A DNA stretch of 64,000 bases. Source: an uncultured Selenomonas sp. Its GTDB lineage: Bacteria > Bacillota > Negativicutes > Selenomonadales > Selenomonadaceae. Both the position numbers and the translations under genes were made by a program. A model generated the notes under the pieces. The model made no database searches. It was given only the letters and a program-made list of their open reading frames with translations, and was not told where the DNA came from. Positions 9,090-17,944 of the stretch are shown in pieces (position 1 is the stretch's first letter; each line of letters opens with the position of its first letter). Location of the stretch: NCBI GenBank assembly GCA_947167105.1, contig CAMVGU010000013.1, positions 1-64,000 on the forward strand, given 5' to 3'.

Positions 9090-9256
9090 CTAGGGCGTGT
9101 TGATTAAATGAGCTTAGTCCAGATTTGTGGGGATTGGCTGTCCATGCAAGGCGACAAACCGCAGGCATAGTGGTGCTATGCTGAGGATTTGTCAACGCAG
9201 CAGGGGCAGTCAAGACCCATGAAGATGGGCTGAGTGAATTAATCAACACGCCCTAG
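9090..9256. repeat. MITE-like element, 167 bp with perfect 18-bp terminal inverted repeats
   Basis: Left end CTAGGGCGTGTTGATTAA (9090-9107) is matched by its exact reverse complement at 9239-9256. No coding capacity. Inside are ATGCAAGG (from 9144), a hairpin GGCATAG/CTATGC, and ACGCAGCA (9195-9202). Just right of it, bases 9255-9266 repeat the end again, making a longer palindrome at 9245-9266. The stop codon of the neighbouring radical SAM gene lies inside the right terminal repeat. Confidence 0.85.
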
Positions 9257-10173
9257 GGCGTGTTGAAAAAATCCCTGCTCTTGACGCCGCTCCCGTCAAA
9301 GCAGGGCACATATTCCTCGCTGGCCGCCCGCCGCTCCTGGACATAGACCCGCGTAAGCCCCAGGGCCAGTGCATGCTCCACCACTGACTGATACTCAAAT
9401 GTGGTGAGCCGCCGCCCCAGGGGCGGATGCTCAAGAGCCTTATACATCGGTGTATACTGGCTCATCAAACTTATCTGCACTGTATCACCGAATTCCCTGG
9501 CCAGCCAGTCCAGCGCCTCTATGCTTTCATGCCTGTGCCCCGGCAGTACCAGATGCCGTACCAGGACGCCCCGCCGCAAACGGCCATCCTCTGCAAAGTC
9601 CACCGGCCCCACCTGCCTGACCATGGCACGGATAGCTGCCTGTGCCGCCTGGGGATAGTCCGGCGCGGCAGAGTATTCCGCCGCGCTTCTCTCCCACATG
9701 TATTTAAGATCCGGCAGGTAGATATCCACATAGCCGGCCAGCGCCCTGATGGTTTCCACTGTCTCATAGCCGCTGGAATTATAAACCACCGGCAGGCTAA
9801 AGCCCCGTTCCCTGGCCATCTGCAGCCCGTGGATGATACTCGGAACAAAATGTGTGGGCGTCACCAGATCCAGCGTGGCCGCCCCCCGCTCCTGCTGCTC
9901 GCAGAAAATCCCGGCCAGCCGCTCGTCCGTCACTTCCTCCCCCCGACCCCCGTGGCTGATGACATGGTTCTGGCAATAGCAGCAGCGCAGGCTGCAATGG
10001 GAGAAGAACACCGTGCCTGCTCCCCGCGCCCCCACCAGGCCCGGCTCCTCCCAAGGGTGCAGGCTCACCAGAGCTACCCTGGCCTGCGCCCCCGCCCCGC
10101 AAAAGCCCCTGCCATGGATGCGGTCTGCGCCGCAGTGCCTGGGGCAAAGCTCACATTTATTCAGGCTGAGCAA
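9253..10173 (-). CDS. Radical SAM protein, PflX/AmmeMemoRadiSam-like
   Basis: Putative glycyl-radical-activating-type iron-sulfur enzyme of unknown substrate (COG1313-like). The 306-residue product carries the radical SAM cluster as Cys60-x3-Cys64-x2-Cys67 in HCSLRCCYCQNH, and an N-terminal Cys set (C7, C10, C14, C25) in CELCPRHCGADR that may hold another metal or cluster. The downstream block PVVYNSSGYETVETI is typical of this group. The start is TTG with a GGTGGTGG upstream, so the start is uncertain. The last residues and the stop codon are supplied by the inverted repeat of an inserted element, so the natural C-terminus may have been changed slightly. Confidence 0.88.
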   Translation of the reverse strand: MLSLNKCELCPRHCGADRIHGRGFCGAGAQARVALVSLHPWEEPGLVGARGAGTVFFSHCSLRCCYCQNHVISHGGRGEEVTDERLAGIFCEQQERGAATLDLVTPTHFVPSIIHGLQMARERGFSLPVVYNSSGYETVETIRALAGYVDIYLPDLKYMWERSAAEYSAAPDYPQAAQAAIRAMVRQVGPVDFAEDGRLRRGVLVRHLVLPGHRHESIEALDWLAREFGDTVQISLMSQYTPMYKALEHPPLGRRLTTFEYQSVVEHALALGLTRVYVQERRAASEEYVPCFDGSGVKSRDFFNTP

Positions 10174-10319
10174 ATAACCACCACCATATAAGCAAGCCGG
10201 TCAAAAAAAAACAGGCTCCCGGTTTGATAAATCTCACTTCAGAATCTAGGCAAAAAAGTGCAAACATGCTATACTAATCATATAGGACGTAAGGATTTGG
10301 AATTAAGGAGGGATCCACT

Positions 10320-10613
10320 ATGGTGTCGGCTGGTCTTGACTCTTCGCAAATTTTTGCAGTGGGGCAGAGTTCTGTCCGCAAGCATACGGATGCAACGTCC
10401 CAGAGACTGAATGTATCCCAATTTGGCAACGAAACCCGTTTCGGTACGAGCGAGTTCCAAAAGGCAAATAAAGAGGCTCAGGCTTATTCTGCAGAGTTCA
10501 GCAGGGAAACCATGCAGAAGTACACTGCTGAAGTCCAGGAGTTTGATCAGAGGATGGTATCGCTGCTTGACCCTATCAACACCACCTTCCAGCAGAAGAA
10601 CCCCGGAGCCTGA
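10320..10613 (+). CDS. Small protein of unknown function, 97 residues
   Basis: I do not recognise this gene. It is well supported as real: AAGGAGGG 7 bases before the ATG, a TATACT -10 element at 10270-10275 just upstream, and a strong terminator after it. The product is hydrophilic, rich in Gln, Ser and Thr (SSQIFAVGQSSVRKHTDA, EFQKANKEAQAYSAEF), has no Cys, no signal peptide and no membrane segment, and is predicted mostly helical. It stands alone on the plus strand between two minus-strand genes. Confidence 0.75.
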   Translation: MVSAGLDSSQIFAVGQSSVRKHTDATSQRLNVSQFGNETRFGTSEFQKANKEAQAYSAEFSRETMQKYTAEVQEFDQRMVSLLDPINTTFQQKNPGA

Positions 10614-10635
10614 AATACCCACGGCAAGCATATGC

Positions 10636-10682
10636 AAAGAGCGGTATAGGCACGAACAAACGTGCCCTGCCGCTCTTTTTTC
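10636..10682 (+). terminator. Terminator of the 97-residue gene
   Basis: AAAGAGCGG pairs with CCGCTCTTT, enclosing a second stem (GGCACG/CGTGCC), and runs into TTTTTT. The A-rich left side means it may also act on the minus strand. Confidence 0.85.
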
Positions 10683-10725
10683 ATGCACTGTTACAGTACA
10701 CGCGCATATCCTCTGTTACAAGCTC

Positions 10726-11658
10726 CTACTCTTCTTCGCCCTGCCCGAGCACCTTCTTGTAGAGATAGCCCTCGCGCACGCCCATATAGCTGACATGGAT
10801 CATCTTCGACTTGAAATACTTGATTACTGTCTGCAGAATAATCATGCCCGGCAGCACCGTGCGGATACGATCCGGCACCACACGCAGCAAGAGATCCATC
10901 TTCTCCGTGGAGATATGATCCGCCCCTTCCGGTGTCTCCAGCTTCTTCAGGATTTTCTTGATATTCGGCGCATTGATTACATGATTATCTGGCTGCAACC
11001 CGAACATATCGTTGTTCAGCTTGCAGGAAGCGCGGATAGTGCCGCCCACACCGCAGATACCGTCAATTTTCTTGTAGCGCCCGGCGAAGAAATCCTCATC
11101 CGAGGCCATGGCTGCTAGGACAGCCTGCTCAATGCTCTGGCGTTCCTTCTTGGTGGGCAGCAGATTCTTTACATACTGATCGTACATGGACAGGGAGCCC
11201 ACAGGCATCGAGAACGCCTTGACTATTTTCTGCTCCTTGTAGACCACCAGCTCCGTGGAGGCGCCGCCAATATCGACCAAAAGACCAGTGGAGAGCTTCA
11301 TGCCCCGGGTGGCCCCCACAAAGTCCAGCTCCGCTTCCGTCTCACCTGAAATGACCTCTATCTGCAGTCCGCTGGCCCGCATGATCTGATCCACCGCTTC
11401 TTCGCTGTTCTCCACATTGCGTAGCGCTGCCGTGGCAAAGGCATGCCCCTCAACATCGAGAATTTTCAGAAGCCCATGGAAATCGCTCAGCACCGCACTG
11501 GCCCTGTCGATGCCTTCCTCCGTCATGCGCTTCTTGTGTATGAAGGACGCAAGCCCCGTGGAGTCCTTTTTGCTCATCAGCAGCACAGGCGTATCCCCAT
11601 CCATACGGTAGATGTTCAAGCGGATGGTATTGGAGCCTATATCAATGATACCAAACAT
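10726..11658 (-). CDS. Ppx/GppA family phosphatase
   Basis: Exopolyphosphatase or guanosine pentaphosphate phosphohydrolase of the ASKHA fold. Start MFGIIDIGSNTIRLNIY (RBS GGGG 9 bases upstream). The phosphate loops are visible: DIGSNTIRL near residue 5, GLLVDIGGASTELV near residue 140 and GVGGTIRA near 210. At 310 residues it is the short two-domain form without the C-terminal HD extension, as in many Firmicutes. Whether polyphosphate or pppGpp is the substrate cannot be read from the sequence. Confidence 0.92.
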   Translation of the reverse strand: MFGIIDIGSNTIRLNIYRMDGDTPVLLMSKKDSTGLASFIHKKRMTEEGIDRASAVLSDFHGLLKILDVEGHAFATAALRNVENSEEAVDQIMRASGLQIEVISGETEAELDFVGATRGMKLSTGLLVDIGGASTELVVYKEQKIVKAFSMPVGSLSMYDQYVKNLLPTKKERQSIEQAVLAAMASDEDFFAGRYKKIDGICGVGGTIRASCKLNNDMFGLQPDNHVINAPNIKKILKKLETPEGADHISTEKMDLLLRVVPDRIRTVLPGMIILQTVIKYFKSKMIHVSYMGVREGYLYKKVLGQGEEE

Positions 11659-11716
11659 AGATTTATACCCCTTTCTTACAAAACCCAACTACCTGCTTTC
11701 TCCTTGCTTTCTTCGA

Positions 11717-11744
11717 CAAAAAAAGGCGGAATCCTTTTCCGCCC
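11717..11744 (-). terminator. Terminator after dus
   Basis: GGCGGAA pairs with TTCCGCC and is followed by seven T on the minus strand. Confidence 0.9.
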
Positions 11745-11775
11745 ACCTTGTATATAAAAAATTAAAATTAATATC

Positions 11776-12750
11776 TCACTCCAGCATGTATTGGTTTATG
11801 ATGTCAACGAAATCCTGCCGCTCCGTCGCCTTATTAAAGCGCTCCCGCAGAACGGCACCATACTTCAGCCCCCGCGTATACCAGGTGGCATGCTTGCGCA
11901 TCTCCCTGGGGCCGATATAATCCCCCTTATACTGCAAAAGCAGATCCAGATGGCGCAGGAGCACCCGTGCGCGCTCGGCAAGGGTCGGCGGTGGCAGCTC
12001 CTCCCCTGTGGCCAGGAAATGGGTCAGGCGCCGAAAAATCCAGGGATTGCCCTGGGCCCCCCGCCCGATCATTACGCCGTCTGCCCCCGTCACCTCCAGA
12101 ATACGCCGCAGGTCGGAGCAGGAGCGGACATCGCCGTTGGCAATAACCGGAATGGAAACAGAGCGCTTCACCTCCGCGATTGCCTCCCAATCCGCCTGCC
12201 CCGCGTAAAACTGCGCCCTGGTGCGCCCGTGCACGGCAATGGCATCGACACCCGCCGCCTCCGCCCTTTTTGCCAGCTCCACCGCATTGATGTGCTCACT
12301 GTTCCAGCCCAGCCGCATTTTCACGGTAAAGGGCATCCGCACAGCCTTGCGTACCGCCTCCATAATGGCCGAAGCACGCTCTGGCTCCTGCATCAGCGCC
12401 GAGCCTTCGCCGTTCTTCACCACCTTCGGCGCCGGACAGCCCATATTGAAGTCCAGGATATCCGCTGTGCCTAAATCCTCGACAAAGGCTGCCGCCTCCG
12501 CCGCCATTTCCGGCTTCGCCGCGAAAATCTGGATGGCCAGGGGTCTCTCCCCCGGCTCCGAGCGCAGCATGGTGAGGGTCTTCTCATTGCGGAAATGTAT
12601 GCCCTGGCTGCTCACCATCTCCCCATAGCAGAGGGGGCAGCCCAGCTCATGGGCAATCACGCGGTAAGCCGTGTCCGTGACTCCCGCCATGGGCGCAAGA
12701 AACACGGGGCAGTCAAAATGAAACCGCCCGATATCCATGCCCTTATTCAT
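11776..12750 (-). CDS. dusB: tRNA-dihydrouridine synthase, DusB type
   Basis: FMN enzyme reducing uridines in the tRNA D-loop. 324 residues with [14 protein letters not shown] at the N-terminus, the catalytic Cys in [20 protein letters not shown] and the FMN-phosphate motif [16 protein letters not shown]. Overlaps the stop of coaX by 8 bases, so birA-coaX-dus form one transcript ending at the terminator just downstream. Assignment to DusB rather than another Dus subclass follows the general Firmicute pattern. Confidence 0.95.
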   Translation of the reverse strand: MNKGMDIGRFHFDCPVFLAPMAGVTDTAYRVIAHELGCPLCYGEMVSSQGIHFRNEKTLTMLRSEPGERPLAIQIFAAKPEMAAEAAAFVEDLGTADILDFNMGCPAPKVVKNGEGSALMQEPERASAIMEAVRKAVRMPFTVKMRLGWNSEHINAVELAKRAEAAGVDAIAVHGRTRAQFYAGQADWEAIAEVKRSVSIPVIANGDVRSCSDLRRILEVTGADGVMIGRGAQGNPWIFRRLTHFLATGEELPPPTLAERARVLLRHLDLLLQYKGDYIGPREMRKHATWYTRGLKYGAVLRERFNKATERQDFVDIINQYMLE

Positions 12751-13567
12751 CTTCCTCGCCCCTGCGCCCCGGCTCCCCTCTGTTCAAAAGCTCATGGGTC
12801 TTGTCAGCATTGCGCTCATAGAGCGCCTGCAGCCCCGTCAGTGTCAGGAAATGATCCACATGGTTGATGGTCGCAGACTCCTTTGTAATCATGCGGGCAA
12901 GGCCGCCAGTCGCCACCACTTCCATATCCCGTCCCATTTCCTTCTTGATGCGGCGCACAATCTCATCTATCTGCCCCACATAGCCATAAATAATACCTGC
13001 CTGCATGCCCTGGATGGTATTGCGGCAAATCACATGCTTCGGCGGAACCAGCTCTATCCGCGGCAGCTGTGCCGCACTCTGGAAAAGGGCATCCGCACTG
13101 GTGCCGATGCCCGGCGCAATGACGCCGCCCAGGAAATCCCCATTTTCATCCACCACATCAAAAGTCGTCGCCGTGCCGATATCAATGACAATCAAAGGGC
13201 CGCCATACTGCTCATAGGCACCTACCACATTCACGATACGGTCTGCGCCGATGGAACGCGGATTCTCATAGTTCAGGCGTATGCCGGTCTTGATGCCGGG
13301 GCCCACCACCAACGGGCGGATATGGAAATAGCGCTCGCACATCTTCACCATCGGCACCACCAGGGGCGGCACCACCGAAGAAATAATGATGGCCTTGATA
13401 TCCGTCATGCTGATGCCCTGATAACGGAACAGGTCATTCATCAGCATGCCGTACTCATCCCCCGTCTTCTGACGGTCTGTCGAAATGCGCCAATGCTTCA
13501 GCAGCCGCTTGCCCTCATATGTGCCCATTACGATGTTGCTGTTGCCTATATCGAATACAAGTAACAA
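12743..13567 (-). CDS. coaX: Type III pantothenate kinase
   Basis: First step of coenzyme A synthesis (pantothenate to 4'-phosphopantothenate). 274 residues; [15 protein letters not shown] carries the DxGN phosphate loop, with [17 protein letters not shown] and [12 protein letters not shown] completing the ASKHA active site. The TTG start has GGAGG 7 bases upstream. Sits between birA and dusB, a common Firmicute arrangement. Confidence 0.97.
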   Translation of the reverse strand: MLLVFDIGNSNIVMGTYEGKRLLKHWRISTDRQKTGDEYGMLMNDLFRYQGISMTDIKAIIISSVVPPLVVPMVKMCERYFHIRPLVVGPGIKTGIRLNYENPRSIGADRIVNVVGAYEQYGGPLIVIDIGTATTFDVVDENGDFLGGVIAPGIGTSADALFQSAAQLPRIELVPPKHVICRNTIQGMQAGIIYGYVGQIDEIVRRIKKEMGRDMEVVATGGLARMITKESATINHVDHFLTLTGLQALYERNADKTHELLNRGEPGRRGEEDE

Positions 13568-13593
13568 AGGATTTCCTCCGTCCTACATTCCCG

Positions 13594-14571
13594 TCAACTC
13601 TGCGCCCGGATGGACACATCCCCCGCCAACACCCGCCGGAGGCCATCTTCCGTATCTACCAGCAGGGCACCGTCCTCATCAATATCCACCGCGCGGCCCA
13701 GGTACTTTTCTCCGTTCTTCACACCTATGACCTGCACTTCCTGTCCCAGTGTCACCGAATAGCGCCGCCAGGCTTCAAAAACCGGCCCGAAACCTTCCTG
13801 CACAACATCCAGATAGAGGCGCTCCATTTCCCGAAGCACCGACTGCAGGAAAGGCACCCGCGCCAGGGGCTCGCCTTTCATCTCCATCAGGGAAGCAGCC
13901 GTATCCCTGATTTCCTCCGGGAAATCCTCCCTGGCGATATTCACATTGATGCCGGTGCCAATAACTACATACTTGATGCCGTCCATCTCGGCGCTCATTT
14001 CCGTCAGTATGCCCACCAGCTTCCTATTGCGGTAAAGCAGGTCATTCGGCCATTTGATGGCCGGCTCCAGCCCTGCCTCCGCCATGGCCTTTGCTACCGC
14101 CACCGCCGCCAGCAGCGTGCATTTCGGCGCTTCCTGGGGCAGAAAAGGAGGACGCAGGATAACAGAGAACCAGATGCCCTTGCCGGCAGGCGAAAAGAAA
14201 TGACGCGACAAGCGCCCCTTGCCCCCCGTCTGCTCCTCCGCGACCACGACCGTGCCCTCCGCAGCACCGGCCGCCGCCAGTTTCTTGGCCTCATTGTTGG
14301 TAGACTCCAGACACTCATAGCTGAATACTTCTCTCCCCACAAGGCTCGTATTCAGCCCATGCTTAATCTCGCTTGCCAGCAGCCTGTCCGGCGCCAGCCG
14401 CAGCGTATAGCCGCTGCGCGACTGGCTGGCAATGTCATAACCGGCTGCCCTCAGCTCCTGGATATGCTTCCACACGGCAGTCCGCGTCACCCCCAGCCTG
14501 GCAGCTATCTCCTCCCCGGAAATAAAGCCTGAGCCGGCCTCGCGCAGCAAAGATAATATGGCCTCTCGCAA
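13594..14571 (-). CDS. birA: Biotin-protein ligase / biotin repressor
   Basis: Attaches biotin to carboxylases. At 325 residues it is the bifunctional class: an N-terminal winged helix (residues 1-60, GEEIAARLGVTRTAVWKHIQEL) for DNA binding, then the ligase domain with ESTNNEAKKLA, the nucleotide loop GGKGRLSRHF (BirA GRGRxGR-like, here GKGRLSR) and WPNDLLY, and a C-terminal SH3-like domain. The start is TTG with a GGGGGG tract upstream. No bio genes are nearby. Confidence 0.95.
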   Translation of the reverse strand: MREAILSLLREAGSGFISGEEIAARLGVTRTAVWKHIQELRAAGYDIASQSRSGYTLRLAPDRLLASEIKHGLNTSLVGREVFSYECLESTNNEAKKLAAAGAAEGTVVVAEEQTGGKGRLSRHFFSPAGKGIWFSVILRPPFLPQEAPKCTLLAAVAVAKAMAEAGLEPAIKWPNDLLYRNRKLVGILTEMSAEMDGIKYVVIGTGINVNIAREDFPEEIRDTAASLMEMKGEPLARVPFLQSVLREMERLYLDVVQEGFGPVFEAWRRYSVTLGQEVQVIGVKNGEKYLGRAVDIDEDGALLVDTEDGLRRVLAGDVSIRAQS

Positions 14572-14596
14572 ATCACTTCGCCCCCCATTCTGGGAA

Positions 14597-14782
14597 TAGT
14601 GTAAGACCTCGTTCAGATATAGAATAATGAATCGTTCGAGATGTAGTCAGATGCAAGGAAGAGGAAGGAGCCATAGCGACGCGAAGCTAGTCCCCTTGGG
14701 GCGGGCTATGGCGACTGACGATGACGCAGCAGACGGCTGCATATCGGGCGATTCATCTACAGATGAACGAGGGCTTACACTA
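14597..14782. repeat. MITE-like element, 186 bp with 19-bp terminal inverted repeats
   Basis: TAGTGTAAGACCTCGTTCA (14597-14615) is matched with one mismatch by the reverse complement at 14764-14782. Non-coding. It contains the same ordered blocks as the 9.1-kb element: ATGCAAGG at 14651, a CATAG/CTATG stem with a longer loop, and ACGCAGCA at 14724-14731. It fills most of the birA-tag gap. Confidence 0.8.
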
Positions 14783-14879
14783 GTATAGCATAATCTCGCG
14801 CCACTTGCTATATCACAAATCCGGGGAGGATTAGGAGCACCGCAGGGCGAAATACCCAGACAGAAAGGATGTGACGCCT

Positions 14880-15446
14880 ATGAACGAATGCAGTGCCTGG
14901 GCCAAGGGTGATCCTCTGATGCTTGCTTACCATGACAAGCGCTGGTGCCGCCCCTGCCATGATGACCAGGAGCTGTATGCCATGCTCTGCCTGGAAGGAC
15001 AGCAGGCGGGCCTGTCCTGGAGGACTATCATACACAAGGAAGCCGCACTCAGGGAAGCTTTTGCGGGCTTCAGGATCGAAGCCGTTGCTGCCTTTGACTC
15101 AAAAAAGGTGGAGGAGCTGCTGCAAAATCCCCGGATCATCAGGAGCAAGGCTAAAATCAATGCCGCCATCACAAATGCCCGTGCTATCCAGAAGCTTATC
15201 GCCTCAGGAGAATTTGCCAGCTTCGATGCCTATGTCTGGCACTTCACCCAGGGCAAGCAAATCATTCACCGCCTCCAAAAACTTGCGGAGATGCCCGCTC
15301 AAAACGAGCTATCCGAGGCCGTCAGCCGGGACATGAAAAAACGGGGCTTCAGCTTTGTGGGCCCCGTCATCGTCTATTCTTATCTGCAAGGCGTCGGCGT
15401 CATCGACGACCATCTGGAGGGCTGCCCCTGCAAGGCGACCCTGTGA
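14880..15446 (+). CDS. tag: DNA-3-methyladenine glycosylase I
   Basis: Removes 3-methyladenine from alkylated DNA. The product (188 residues from MNECSAWAKGD) has the N-terminal Cys/His zinc ligands with the YHDKRWCRPCHDDQELYAML block, the LSWRTI helix, and the C-terminal VGPVIVYSYLQGVGVIDDHLEGC zinc-snap part. A GTG three codons earlier is in frame but overlaps the GGA of the ribosome site. Converges with ccmF, 5 bases apart, with no obvious terminator between. Confidence 0.96.
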   Translation: MNECSAWAKGDPLMLAYHDKRWCRPCHDDQELYAMLCLEGQQAGLSWRTIIHKEAALREAFAGFRIEAVAAFDSKKVEELLQNPRIIRSKAKINAAITNARAIQKLIASGEFASFDAYVWHFTQGKQIIHRLQKLAEMPAQNELSEAVSRDMKKRGFSFVGPVIVYSYLQGVGVIDDHLEGCPCKATL

Positions 15447-15451
15447 TTTCC

Positions 15452-17542
15452 TTACTTCTTCACAGCCACCAGGCAGCCTGCGCAGACCAGGGCGGCAGAG
15501 AGCCACAGCAGCCAGATCACAGGCTTCACGCTGATACTTGTCTGCACCGGCAGAGCCATCTCCTCCTGCAGGGAGGGCATCAGCTCCAGGCGTGCGGAGC
15601 GCTGGTCGCCTGCTACGGCGGTCAGGCGAATGCGCTCCCTGCCCTCCATGACCTCAATGGGCGCGGAGGTGCCCCCCTCTGAAGTGGCCAGAATGCTGGG
15701 CTTAGCGTGCTCCACCCGCTCGCCGTCCGTTACCGCGATATCCGCCGTTACACGCATCTTGTCCCCCTCCTCCCTGATATCAATGCCATCCAGGCGATAG
15801 AGGAAAAGATTGCCCATGGCAGACTTGCCCTTCTCAAGCCTTATGCCGCTGCGGGCTGCCCGTGTAGGTGTCGGCGCCAGATAGACATCTCCGCCTAAGG
15901 TCTTATCTATGGCAGGCTCCCTGGCTGCATCCTCCCCATTCAAATGGAGTTTCGTCAACGCGGCAACCTCCCGGCCATCCACAGTGTACTTGTAATATTT
16001 GGCAGTGCCATCTCCGGTGAATTCCTGCCCCTGATAGACGATCTCATGGCCGAAGATGTCTTGTGCCTCGCCCACGGCCAGTTCCCGCGAGACCTGCTGG
16101 CTGCCAGAGCCTGCCAGGACCATGGCCAGGAGGCCCAGACCCAGTCCGGCATGGGCAATGGCGCCGCCCAGCCCCAGGCCATGCAGGCGAAAACTGCGAC
16201 AGGATGCCGCAGTTCCCATAGCCGCCGCACCGGCCAGCAGGACAGGCAGCACCTGGCGCACACCGGCAGCCAGAGCTGCGGCCATGCCCAGCACCAGCGC
16301 CAAATAGGGCAGCTTGCCGAGGGCCAGCACCCTGCCGCCGAAATGCCGCTGGCAGGCGCACCCCAGCACCAGCATCATGGTGATGGCCAGCGGCAGCGTC
16401 GTGCGCACATAAAAGTCCGTATCCACTGCGGCAGGCTTGCCAGCCAACTGCGTCAGGAGCGGCATGGACATGCCCAGAAAAACTATGGTGGCAATAAAAA
16501 CGGTAATCAACATCCCCAGCAGCAAGAGAAATTCCCTGCTGCCATAGGCATTGTACAGCTCACCCTGGGGCATTGCTTTCGCCCGCCAGGTCAGCAGCAG
16601 CAAACCGGAAAGCAGCACAAAGGCATTCACCAGCGCAATGGTGAGGCCCACATTCGACTCCGCAAAGGAATGGACGGAAAAATCCCCCAGAATGCCGCTG
16701 CGGGTCAGGAAGGTGCCGTAGAGGACAAAGGCATAGGTGAAAATCGCCGCCAGATCCACCAAAGACTGGGCACTTTCCCTCACCCTTGCCACACGCAGCA
16801 CATGCACCAGCACCGTAGCCAGCAGCCAGGGCACCAGGGATGAATTTTCCACCGGGTCCCAGCCCCAGTAGCCACCCCAGCCCAGCACCTTATAGGCCCA
16901 GTAGCCGCCGATAAAGATGCCGCCGCCCAGGAAGGCCCATGCCAGAAGGGACCACTGACGTGCCTTCTCCAGCCACCCTTTAGCCGGCTCAGGCCGGATG
17001 AGCGCCCCCAGGCTGTAAGCAAAGGGAATCGCCAGCAGCGCATAGCCCAGGAAAATGATGGGCGGATGCACAGCCATCCAAGGGTCTTGCAGCAAGGGGT
17101 TCATGCCAATGCCGTCCGTCACCGTCGCCTCCGTCGGCACGAAGGGGCTCTTGGCCAGCACCAGTACCGTCAGCAAGGCTTCCAAAGCCAGATAGACCGC
17201 AAGACCGGAATTTGACATACGCTGACCGCAGGCAAGGATAGCACCCGCCGCCCCGTGAATGAGGAGCCAAAGCAGGAAGGAGCCTTGCTGGCCTGCCCAG
17301 AAGGCCGATACCTTATAGACCAAGGGCAACTCCCGTGAGGAATAAGAGGCCACATAGGCAAGACCGAAGTTGTCCGCCAGTATCTGCGCCATCAGATAAG
17401 CAGCAGCCACCGCTGCCCCTGCCCCTGCCACGAAATTCAGCCTGCGCCCGGCGCCCACAGCCCCCTGGGAACCTGCCCCATAGCAAAGCGCACCCGCCAG
17501 GGAGCAAAATAAAACTATTGCCAGGGATATAACACCTATCAT
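15452..17542 (-). CDS. ccmF: Cytochrome c heme lyase subunit CcmF
   Basis: Membrane heme lyase that transfers heme from CcmE to apocytochrome c. 696 residues with about 15 membrane helices. The WWD-type heme-handling segment reads GYWAYKVLGWGGYWGWDPVENSSLVPWL (positions about 205-235), and conserved flanking His are present (AVHPPIIFLGYA). Last gene of ccmABCEF; 30 bases after ccmE. Confidence 0.96.
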   Translation of the reverse strand: MIGVISLAIVLFCSLAGALCYGAGSQGAVGAGRRLNFVAGAGAAVAAAYLMAQILADNFGLAYVASYSSRELPLVYKVSAFWAGQQGSFLLWLLIHGAAGAILACGQRMSNSGLAVYLALEALLTVLVLAKSPFVPTEATVTDGIGMNPLLQDPWMAVHPPIIFLGYALLAIPFAYSLGALIRPEPAKGWLEKARQWSLLAWAFLGGGIFIGGYWAYKVLGWGGYWGWDPVENSSLVPWLLATVLVHVLRVARVRESAQSLVDLAAIFTYAFVLYGTFLTRSGILGDFSVHSFAESNVGLTIALVNAFVLLSGLLLLTWRAKAMPQGELYNAYGSREFLLLLGMLITVFIATIVFLGMSMPLLTQLAGKPAAVDTDFYVRTTLPLAITMMLVLGCACQRHFGGRVLALGKLPYLALVLGMAAALAAGVRQVLPVLLAGAAAMGTAASCRSFRLHGLGLGGAIAHAGLGLGLLAMVLAGSGSQQVSRELAVGEAQDIFGHEIVYQGQEFTGDGTAKYYKYTVDGREVAALTKLHLNGEDAAREPAIDKTLGGDVYLAPTPTRAARSGIRLEKGKSAMGNLFLYRLDGIDIREEGDKMRVTADIAVTDGERVEHAKPSILATSEGGTSAPIEVMEGRERIRLTAVAGDQRSARLELMPSLQEEMALPVQTSISVKPVIWLLWLSAALVCAGCLVAVKK

Positions 17543-17572
17543 TGCTACGACTCCTTTGGAAAAGATAACCCG

Positions 17573-17944
17573 TTATTTCGGTCTCTGCTGCTCATACTTG
17601 GACGGACATTTAATCAAAAGCTTATTCGCCACGAATTCGCTGCCCTGGCACTGCCCTATGGCCACTATATGATAAGCTTCATCGAATTGGTCAGGCTTCG
17701 TGCCCAAATAACGCACCGGCAGCGTTTCGCCGGTCTCCTCATCCTGCAAAGTGAAAAGAAAGTTCTCCCCCTCCTGATGGGGCGCAGGGGCAGCCTTGTC
17801 CAGCAGGCCCTTCACCTGGACAGAACCCTTTGCCGCCTTTGCCTCGGAAATGCCCACATAGGGCGTTACCGCATCTGCAAAGCTCCAGGCTGCATAGCCC
17901 CCAAAAGCTAAAACCAGCACCAGCAGAAGTATCTTTTTATTCAT
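17573..17944 (-). CDS. ccmE: Heme chaperone CcmE, Cys-type variant
   Basis: Carries heme covalently between CcmC and CcmF at the outer face of the membrane. 123 residues: signal anchor (KKILLLVLVLAFGGYAAW), then the OB-fold domain. The classical heme-binding histidine motif HxxxY is replaced by C113-PSK-Y117, the CxxxY form known from archaea and Desulfovibrio. Overlaps ccmC by 8 bases. No ccmD, ccmG, ccmH or ccmI is seen beside it, which fits the reduced 'System I' described for Cys-type CcmE. Confidence 0.93.
   Translation of the reverse strand: MNKKILLLVLVLAFGGYAAWSFADAVTPYVGISEAKAAKGSVQVKGLLDKAAPAPHQEGENFLFTLQDEETGETLPVRYLGTKPDQFDEAYHIVAIGQCQGSEFVANKLLIKCPSKYEQQRPK

Noticed and set aside
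8959-9249. 96-residue minus-strand frame between the chemoreceptor and the radical SAM gene
   Set aside because: It spans the MITE-like element and has no family likeness or ribosome site.
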